38,595 nt of DNA, from positions 1-38,595 of the forward strand of contig JAAUUH010000018.1 of the NCBI GenBank assembly GCA_012031145.1, in the 5' to 3' direction. Positions 32,799 through 38,595 of this stretch are shown in pieces. The stretch comes from Oscillatoriales cyanobacterium SM2_2_1. GTDB taxonomy: Bacteria; Cyanobacteriota; Cyanobacteriia; Pseudanabaenales; Pseudanabaenaceae. Every line of letters begins with the position of its first letter. The first letter of the stretch is position 1. Both the position numbers and the translations under genes were made by a program. The notes beneath the pieces were generated by a model that did not search any database, was not told where the DNA came from, and saw only the letters and a program-made list of their open reading frames with translations.

Positions 32799-34468
32799 TC
32801 ACAAGTTGGGGCGGTCGGGGTTGTAGCCGGGAATGGCATGTTCATCTACGGCATCGATTTGGTCGGAATCGAGATAGGCTTCGGCATAGCGGAGGTAGAT
32901 CTTCTCGCGGACGAAGAGGTCGAAGATGTCGGGATCAATGTGGTTGTTGGCACAGAACTTACCCAGAATGTGAAGACACTCAGATAATGTTTTACCCTTT
33001 TTGTAGGGACGATCCTTGGCACTAAGGGCTTCAAAGACGTCAGCAATGCCCATCATCCGGGCGGGAATGGACATCTGCTCCCGGGTCAGCCCCTTGGGAT
33101 AGCCTTTGCCGTCCATGCGTTCGTGGTGCCCACCGGCATATTCGGGGACGCGGCGGAGGTTTTTGGGATAGGGCAGTTTCTCCAACATGTTAATCGTGAC
33201 CACAATATGGTCATTAATGATTCGCCGCTCTTCGGGAGTCAGGGTGCCCTTGGCAATGGTGAGGTTATGGATCTCGTTGTTGCTGAGGAAGGGAACTTCT
33301 TCGTGGTTGCCGTTAACCCAGCGATATTGACCGATGCGCCGCACCCGTTCCTGGTCTTCGGAGCGCATAAATTCACCGCCGATATTGCAGGCGCGCAAAA
33401 ATTACGATCATCGTCGTATTGGGCTAGCTTGGCGTGGTATTCGGCTTCTAGGGCGGGCATAACTTCCGGCGTGCCAGCTTCGCAGGCAGCAAGTTTGTGG
33501 CGCATTAGTTCCAGTTCAGCATCGCGCTTCAGCACTTCAAAGCGGGTGTCGAGCAGGTGGATGCGGTCAAAGATGGTTTCAAGTTTGGTGGCTTTGTCGA
33601 TCACGTGAACGGGGGTGGTGACTTTGCCGCAGTCGTGGAGTAGTCCGGCTATGCGCAGTTCGTAAAGCTCCTCATCGGTCATGGTGAAGTCACGGAAAAT
33701 GCCATAGCTGGAGCGGCAGGCGGCTTCGGCCAGCATCATGGTCAGTTCGGGGACGCGGCGGCAATGGGTACCGGTATAAGGGGACTTGTTGTCGATCGCC
33801 TCGGCAATCAGTTCAATGAAGGATTCAAACAAACGGCGAAATTCTTCGATCAGACGATTATTACTCAGGGCGATCGCCGCCTGGGAGGCTAGGGATTCTG
33901 CTAACCGTTGCGATCGCGGGCTGAAGGGGATAATTTCGCCATCTTGGGGATTTTTGGCATTGATGAGTTGGAGGACACCGATCAGTTCATTCTCGTGGTT
34001 TTTCATCGGCACCGTGAGAAACGAGTGGGAGCGATAGCCGGTGCGGGCGTCAAACTTGCGGGTGCCGGTGAAGTCAAATCCCTCGGCAGTATAAGCATCG
34101 GGAATATTCACCGTGCAGCTATTAAGGGCAGCATAGGCGGCGACAGTGGTCGTGTTGGGCTGCCCTTGATCGTCGTAGAGGGCAACGGGCGGCAGGGCGG
34201 GGCTTTGGGGGGTGGCTTCATCAATGAAGATGCCAAGGGTGTCATTGGCGATGATTTCAAAGCGCAGGGCTTTCTGGGTTTCATCGACCAAGTAGAGGGT
34301 GCCGGCATCGGCGTTAAGGATATTTTTGGCCCCGCGGAGGATCAAATTTAATAGTTGCCGTGGTTCCCTCTGCGCGGAAAGGGCAATGCCAATTTCGCTA
34401 AGCTGATCGATCAGGTGGGAGGTTTCCTCATCCAAGGATGGACCATGGGGCAAAGGACAAAAGGTCAT
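32799..34468 (-). CDS. GAF and HD-GYP domain protein (apparent frameshift)
   Basis: From the ATG ending at 34468, overlapping the upstream gene by 4 bp, an N-terminal GAF domain (about residues 15-200, with FLTVPMKNHENELIGVLQLI) is followed by an HD-GYP domain: LLHDCGKVTTPVHVIDKAT and, later, HHERMDGKGYP with GIADVFEALSAKDRPY. HD-GYP domains hydrolyse cyclic di-GMP or related dinucleotides. The frame breaks at the A5 run 33397-33401 on the plus strand; one more base would join DDDRNFLRACNIGGEFM. The pattern is the same one-base homopolymer loss seen elsewhere in this window. Confidence 0.87.
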
Positions 34469-35157
34469 GGGCGCTGGGCAGGCTCGAAGGGTAGCTGCGG
34501 TAGGGGTGGCAGTCCGGTGCGTTGCCATAGGTTCCGAAATTGCTGGGGTAGGAGGATACGTCCCCCGTAGAGGACAACTAAGGCTAGCAGCAGGAGCAAC
34601 AGCAAGCGGGTACTGAGATCACCAAGGTGCAGTGACATTCGTTTTTTTTTCTGGAATGCAACGTCCGGAGTAGGAGCGGTTGTCAGGGGAAGCCGGGTAC
34701 GGGCGCTTTGGCGGGCAATGGCGCTGGAGGTACTGCTGAGGTTGGGAAGATCTAGTTGGGTGATACGTTCGCGCATCTTGGCATTGTCGCTGACAAGAAC
34801 AACGGGGCGATCGGGATTGGCTTGGGCAATGGCATGGGCAGTTTCCATGACGCTCAGATCTTGCCGGGCTTTGGCGCTCATGGCGCTGCCACTCGCAGAT
34901 TGGGGCGTGAGCAGCGGGTGGCTGGCAGTTTGGCGGGCAACCTTCCATCCTAGTTGGGGGCGCGATCGCTGGAACAGCTTGGCTTTGGCCTCATTGCTAC
35001 TGGCGGGTCCTGTACCCTGGGCGGCAGCGTGGATGCAGTCATCAACAATCTCGGGCAGGAGACATTCGCCTAGTCGGGAAACGTCACGCCACAGGTTGGG
35101 GTCGTAGTTGAGGATCGCGTCTAGGTCAAAAACCAACAACTGTAGGGGTACTGTCAT
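34465..35157 (-). CDS. Membrane-anchored PIN/NYN-like hypothetical protein
   Basis: A 230-residue protein. The start MTVPLQLLVFDLDAILNYDP has an Asp-rich first strand like PIN, NYN or HAD nucleases, with VVLVSDNAKMRERI near residue 118 as a second acidic motif. A linker follows, then one membrane helix (LLLLLLLALVVLYGGRILL) near the C-terminus. The fold assignment is a guess from these motifs. Its stop overlaps the HD-GYP gene (ATGA), so they are cotranscribed. Confidence 0.6.
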   Translation of the reverse strand: MTVPLQLLVFDLDAILNYDPNLWRDVSRLGECLLPEIVDDCIHAAAQGTGPASSNEAKAKLFQRSRPQLGWKVARQTASHPLLTPQSASGSAMSAKARQDLSVMETAHAIAQANPDRPVVLVSDNAKMRERITQLDLPNLSSTSSAIARQSARTRLPLTTAPTPDVAFQKKKRMSLHLGDLSTRLLLLLLLALVVLYGGRILLPQQFRNLWQRTGLPPLPQLPFEPAQRP

Positions 35158-35228
35158 GGCAGTAATAGTGCCAATCCTAATGTTGATTGCTGCATTCTAA
35201 CCCAATCTCTAAGTTCGGCGGTAAAGGA

Positions 35229-35687
35229 TTATCGCTTTTGCCCCTGCCAACGACTGACTTCGCCGTTTTGCTGATGCGGAGCGTGGGTGGCACTGCCATA
35301 GAACTGGCGACATTTTTGCTGAAATACAAAGAACCCATCACCTTGCTGAGCCCCCCCCCACTGGGCGGTTTCTTGCCAAGTGAATTGCAGAAGGTTGGAC
35401 TCAAGGGTGCCCGTCAGTTTACCTTTGATCGTGCCTCGAAAGTCGTGGAGCAGCGTGTAGGTGCCAACCCAGCGATCGCCCTCTGATTTGAGCATGAGGG
35501 TACCGCCAGTTACCTGCCATGTACCCGCCAGATCGTCTCGGGTGCAGTTGGCGCTCGGCGTGCTCTGGAGGTCGGTGAGCATTTGCGTGCTGATACCCAC
35601 AACCACACCTAAAAAGGCGATCACCACCACGGGCAACACAAAAAATGGCATTCGCCATGATTTGGGCGAGGGAGAAGGCTCACCCAT
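35229..35687 (-). CDS. Hypothetical protein with N-terminal membrane helix
   Basis: A 152-residue protein with one membrane helix (FFVLPVVVIAFLGVVVGI, about 15-32) and a periplasmic domain that reads LAGTWQVTGGTLMLKSEGDR, WVGTYTLLHDFRGTIKGKL and FTWQETAQWGG. The GTW...G...L.G pattern is that of small lipocalin-like domains. I do not know the function. It starts 3 bp after ridA on the same strand. Confidence 0.65.
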   Translation of the reverse strand: MGEPSPSPKSWRMPFFVLPVVVIAFLGVVVGISTQMLTDLQSTPSANCTRDDLAGTWQVTGGTLMLKSEGDRWVGTYTLLHDFRGTIKGKLTGTLESNLLQFTWQETAQWGGAQQGDGFFVFQQKCRQFYGSATHAPHQQNGEVSRWQGQKR

Positions 35688-35690
35688 GGG

Positions 35691-36092
35691 TTACACCATT
35701 GCCACACACTCTATTTCAATCGCCACATCCCTGGGCAGGCGCGCCACTTCAACGCAGGAGCGGGCCGGGGCTGGATCGGTAAAATAGCGAGCATAGACGT
35801 CATTCATGGCGTTGAAGTCGGCCAGATCCTTAAGAAAAACAGTCGTTTTAACCACGGCGGATAAATCGGTACCTGCGGCCCGCAGTACCGCCTGCAGGTT
35901 CTCCAAGACCCGCTCAGTTTGGTTACCAATGTCACCGGTAATTAGGGTGCCGGTTTCGGGATCAAGGGGAATTTGGCCGGCTAAAAACAGCAGATCCCGG
36001 CTGCTGGGCACCACAACAGCTTGATTGTAGGGGCCGACGGGGGCGGGGGCACGGTCAGTGCGAATCACGTGCAAGTTGAACAAATCAGACAT
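35691..36092 (-). CDS. ridA: RidA family enamine/imine deaminase
   Basis: A 133-residue YjgF/YER057c/UK114 protein: APAPVGPYNQAVVV, LFLAGQIPLDPETG, and ARSCVEVARLPRDVAIEIE with the conserved Arg and Glu of the active pocket. It speeds hydrolysis of reactive 2-aminoacrylate and related imines from PLP enzymes. It is part of the minus-strand operon between the DUF3445 gene and the small membrane protein gene. Confidence 0.95.
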   Translation of the reverse strand: MSDLFNLHVIRTDRAPAPVGPYNQAVVVPSSRDLLFLAGQIPLDPETGTLITGDIGNQTERVLENLQAVLRAAGTDLSAVVKTTVFLKDLADFNAMNDVYARYFTDPAPARSCVEVARLPRDVAIEIECVAMV

Positions 36093-36122
36093 GGGGCTGA
36101 TGCTACCTAAAAACTGCCTTCA

Positions 36123-37043
36123 TTATGGGGGGGAGAGGGGAATCGACACATCAGCATTCTGTTGCAGCCACTGGAGAACGTGCTGGCGATCAATACTTTT
36201 GTAGGCGCAGGATGGGGTATCCATAGTGGCGATCGCCCGATAAAGTAGCAGCTGCTCCTGCGGATTGAGTCCCAAACAATCTCGTAAGTAGGTGCGAATT
36301 GTAAACACCGCCGCCTGCACATCCGGTAGTCCCCAGATCACCTGACGCTCAACCCGCAGATAGTAGTGGGGTGGGGGGAGGATGGGCTGGTAAAAGTCTG
36401 GGTCATGGTTGAGGTGGCGATCGCCCGTCAGCCCCCAAGTAAAACGAACCATGGGCGGCTTGGTGACCATGGCCCGGACGATTTGGTGTTCCTTGCGGTT
36501 GAGGGGAGTCATGCCTGCCACCGGGGCATGGATGGCCGCAAAGGTTCGCCCAATTTTATCTGCCACCCGCCAGCCGCTGGGAAAACAAACATGGAGTAGA
36601 CTCAACCAGTGGTGATCGCCCTCAATCTGAATCACCGCTAAATCTTCAGCCACCTCTTGCCCCGCCCGCCGCAAAAAACTAGGCTCTGTGACGCCAAAGC
36701 TTTGCCCTGAGACCAAATTAATCAGTGCCCCGTCCCGCACCCCAAACCGCTGGGGATGCTCCTCTGCCAACCGCCTCGCCAACCACTGGGAGACCGCCAA
36801 ACGCACCACCGCTGCCAAATTCTGTTCCCGATAGCAGTGGGGTTCTCGTTGCGCCAACAAAATTTTCTTGCTTTTGGTATAACAACCAAGGGTGCGATCG
36901 CCCGTAAACACCGACTCCGTGAGCGGCATAAACCCCGGACGCACCTCATAGCGTCCCGATGCCAAGGGGAAGTACCGTGGCAGGTCAGGCAGCGCATCCA
37001 CCGTTGGGGCTAGGTCAAAATCCGGCTCAGGAGCCCAGGTCAT
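36123..37043 (-). CDS. Haem-dependent oxidative N-demethylase family (DUF3445)
   Basis: A 306-residue protein of the DUF3445/HODM family: FMPLTESVFTGDRTLGCYTK near the N-terminus, HWLSLLHVCFPSGW in the middle, and LRVERQVIWGLPDVQAAVFT with IRTY near the C-terminus. Characterised relatives are haem enzymes that demethylate dimethylamine. Its start overlaps the end of pyruvate kinase by 17 bp, so it is translationally coupled to it. Confidence 0.88.
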   Translation of the reverse strand: MTWAPEPDFDLAPTVDALPDLPRYFPLASGRYEVRPGFMPLTESVFTGDRTLGCYTKSKKILLAQREPHCYREQNLAAVVRLAVSQWLARRLAEEHPQRFGVRDGALINLVSGQSFGVTEPSFLRRAGQEVAEDLAVIQIEGDHHWLSLLHVCFPSGWRVADKIGRTFAAIHAPVAGMTPLNRKEHQIVRAMVTKPPMVRFTWGLTGDRHLNHDPDFYQPILPPPHYYLRVERQVIWGLPDVQAAVFTIRTYLRDCLGLNPQEQLLLYRAIATMDTPSCAYKSIDRQHVLQWLQQNADVSIPLSPP

Positions 37044-38595
37044 GGAGTTCAGGGAGGGCCTTTGCTCCCGAATAGATCAGCCCTTTATTGAAGTGAATCG
37101 TCAGCGGCTCCCCATCCCGAATGCACCCCGTGGCATTTTTTACCCCCACAATCACCGGCACTCCGAGCTTGCGACCAATAACCACCGCATGGGAATCGAG
37201 ACCACCCTCCTCGGTCACCACGGCTGCTGCCCGGCGAATCACATCGATGAACTCCGCATCAGTGCGATCAACCACCAAAATTTCTCCCGCATGGAAATCC
37301 TTGACATCTAGGGGATGGAAGGCAATTCGCGCCCGTCCGTTCACGGTTCCCTGACCAATGGCCATGCCCTTGCCCACCACCGACGAAACGTATTCCACCT
37401 TGATCATGTCCGTTGAGCCCGCCACACCCTGGAGCGTTCCCGCTGTCATGACCACCAGATCCCCGGCCTTAAGCATTCCCATTTCCTGGGCTAAATTCAG
37501 GGCCGCCTCAAAATTTTGTCGGGCCGAAGGCAACGACAGCAGCAGCAGCGGCTTCACGCCCCATACCATCTGCAAACGCCGCGCCACCTCCACATGGGAG
37601 GTCACGGCCAAAACCGGAATTGAGGGGCGAAACTTACTGACATTCCGAGCCGTAGCTCCTGTCTTGGTTAGGGTCACGATCGCCGCCGCATTCAACTGGG
37701 CCGCAATATTGCCCACCGCCCGACTAATAGCATTGGGAACGCTCCGCCCCATCTGCTTAGGGGTTTGCAGGTTATATTCCCGCTCAATCCGCCGCGCGAT
37801 CCGCGCCATGGTCTCCACCGCTTGCACCGGGTATTGCCCCACCGCCGTTTCGTTGGACAGCATCACCGCATCGGTGCCATCAAGGATGGCATTGGCCACA
37901 TCAGAAATTTCGGCCCGCGTTGGACGGGGATTATTGAGCATACTATCCAGCATCTGGGTGGCGGTAATCACCGGGATGCCCAGTTCATTGGCGGTGCGGA
38001 TCAATTGCTTTTGCACCACTGGCACATCCTCTGCTGGGATCTCGACGCCCAGATCGCCTCGGGCCACCATCACCCCATCACAGACGGAGAGAATCTCCTG
38101 CATCGTTGAGACCGCTTCGTGCTTTTCAATCTTGGCAATCACACCGACACTGCGCCCAGCCCGATTGATGATTTCTTTGACCTCTAGGATGTCCTCCGGA
38201 GAACACACAAAGCTCAGGGCTACCCAGTCAACACCCTCCCCCAAACCGAAGGTTAGATCTTCGCGATCCTTGCTGGTCATCGCCCGCACTGACAGGTGCA
38301 CATTGGGAAAATTCACCCCCTTATTATTGGAGAGCGTCCCCCCGATCACCACTCGGCAGTGGAGGTCTTCCATCGCCAAATCCACCCGCTCCACCACCAT
38401 TTCCACCTTGCCGTCGTCAAGCATGATCACGGCCCCTTCAGGAATTTCCCGGGCCAGATTTTCGTAGGTAATGGAACTGATTTCCGGGGTGCCCGGAACA
38501 GCCCGGCTGGTGAGGATAAAACGATCGCCCCGAGCCAATTTAATGGGGCCTTCAGCAAATTTTCCGAGGCGAATTTTGGGGCCCTGCAAATCCTG
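37027..38595 (-). CDS. pyk: Pyruvate kinase with C-terminal PEP-utiliser domain (5' partial)
   Basis: The gene enters the window within the first motif (QDLQGPKIRLGKFAEG) and runs 522 residues. The active-site helix MVARGDLGVEIP and TQMLDSMLNNPRPTRAEISDVANA are clear. After the usual kinase end, a swivelling PEP-utiliser domain follows with VVTEEGGLDSHAVVIGR, as in many cyanobacterial and Bacillus-type enzymes. It makes pyruvate and ATP from PEP. The N-terminal end is beyond the right edge of the window. Confidence 0.95.
   Translation of the reverse strand, partial: QDLQGPKIRLGKFAEGPIKLARGDRFILTSRAVPGTPEISSITYENLAREIPEGAVIMLDDGKVEMVVERVDLAMEDLHCRVVIGGTLSNNKGVNFPNVHLSVRAMTSKDREDLTFGLGEGVDWVALSFVCSPEDILEVKEIINRAGRSVGVIAKIEKHEAVSTMQEILSVCDGVMVARGDLGVEIPAEDVPVVQKQLIRTANELGIPVITATQMLDSMLNNPRPTRAEISDVANAILDGTDAVMLSNETAVGQYPVQAVETMARIARRIEREYNLQTPKQMGRSVPNAISRAVGNIAAQLNAAAIVTLTKTGATARNVSKFRPSIPVLAVTSHVEVARRLQMVWGVKPLLLLSLPSARQNFEAALNLAQEMGMLKAGDLVVMTAGTLQGVAGSTDMIKVEYVSSVVGKGMAIGQGTVNGRARIAFHPLDVKDFHAGEILVVDRTDAEFIDVIRRAAAVVTEEGGLDSHAVVIGRKLGVPVIVGVKNATGCIRDGEPLTIHFNKGLIYSGAKALPELHDLGS

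Noticed and set aside
37358-38467. A 369-residue open frame on the plus strand opposite pyruvate kinase
   Set aside because: It lies wholly antisense to a clear pyruvate kinase gene and has Ser/Thr/Arg-rich composition typical of a shadow frame in GC-rich DNA.

Overview
The window comes from a cyanobacterium. The right part (about 22.5-38.6 kb) is a GC-rich chromosomal core with many copies of the cyanobacterial octamer GCGATCGC and genes typical of the phylum: a YbaB-family protein, a HerA-like ATPase, phosphoglucomutase, dihydroorotate dehydrogenase, an LCP cell-wall ligase, an HD-GYP protein, RidA, a DUF3445 haem N-demethylase and pyruvate kinase carrying a C-terminal PEP-utiliser domain. 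The left part (1-22.2 kb) is more AT-rich and is organised quite differently.

The left 22 kb is an integron gene-cassette array. Eleven attC recombination sites, ten of them 85-88 bp long and one 122 bp, lie in the same orientation between the genes. They have 5' ends of the GCCTAAC/GCATAAC type, 3' ends of the GTTAGGC/GTTATGC type, and complementary inner arms (GGAGC.GAC / GCCGCTCA, or CACCCGAC / GGCGGGTG). No integrase gene is in the window, so this is either the distal part of a sedentary chromosomal integron whose intI lies to the left, or a cluster of attC sites without an integrase. Ten complete cassettes can be delimited: (1) a four-gene operon (LOG-like, histidyl-tRNA synthetase, EgtD-like histidine methyltransferase, GNAT) with an IS66 insertion and a PIN toxin-antitoxin pair; (2) a membrane protein plus DUF433/DUF5615 pair; (3) SDR, MAPEG and HxlR; (4) a membrane protein plus VapBC-like pair; (5) a RiPP-like precursor, a broken WH-HILDT protein, a broken 2OG-Fe(II) oxygenase, GNAT and VapBC; (6) a small protein, a YbjN-like protein and ParDE; (7) a restriction endonuclease with a D12-class adenine methyltransferase; (8) an ORF-less cassette; (9) Lgt-like, ICMT-like and FemAB/BioF2-like GNAT genes; (10) HxlR with a divergent NmrA-like reductase. 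A half attC at about 22.33 kb marks where the array meets the chromosome.

The cassettes are rich in stabilising and defence modules (five toxin-antitoxin pairs, one restriction-modification system) and in small tailoring enzymes. Several cassette genes carry in-frame stop codons or frameshifts. Six frameshifts in the window, including two in pyrD and one in the HD-GYP gene, can each be repaired by adding one base to a homopolymer run. Some of the apparent pseudogenes may therefore be sequence errors. The nonsense codons and an 8-bp tandem duplication in other cassettes look like real decay.

In the core, a minus-strand series runs from pyruvate kinase through DUF3445, RidA and a small membrane protein, then a membrane-anchored protein, the HD-GYP protein and the LCP protein. 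Plus-strand pairs are ybaB-herA and pgm-GNAT. The two most interesting candidate systems are the HisRS/EgtD/LOG/GNAT operon and the RiPP-like cluster, both carried as integron cassettes.
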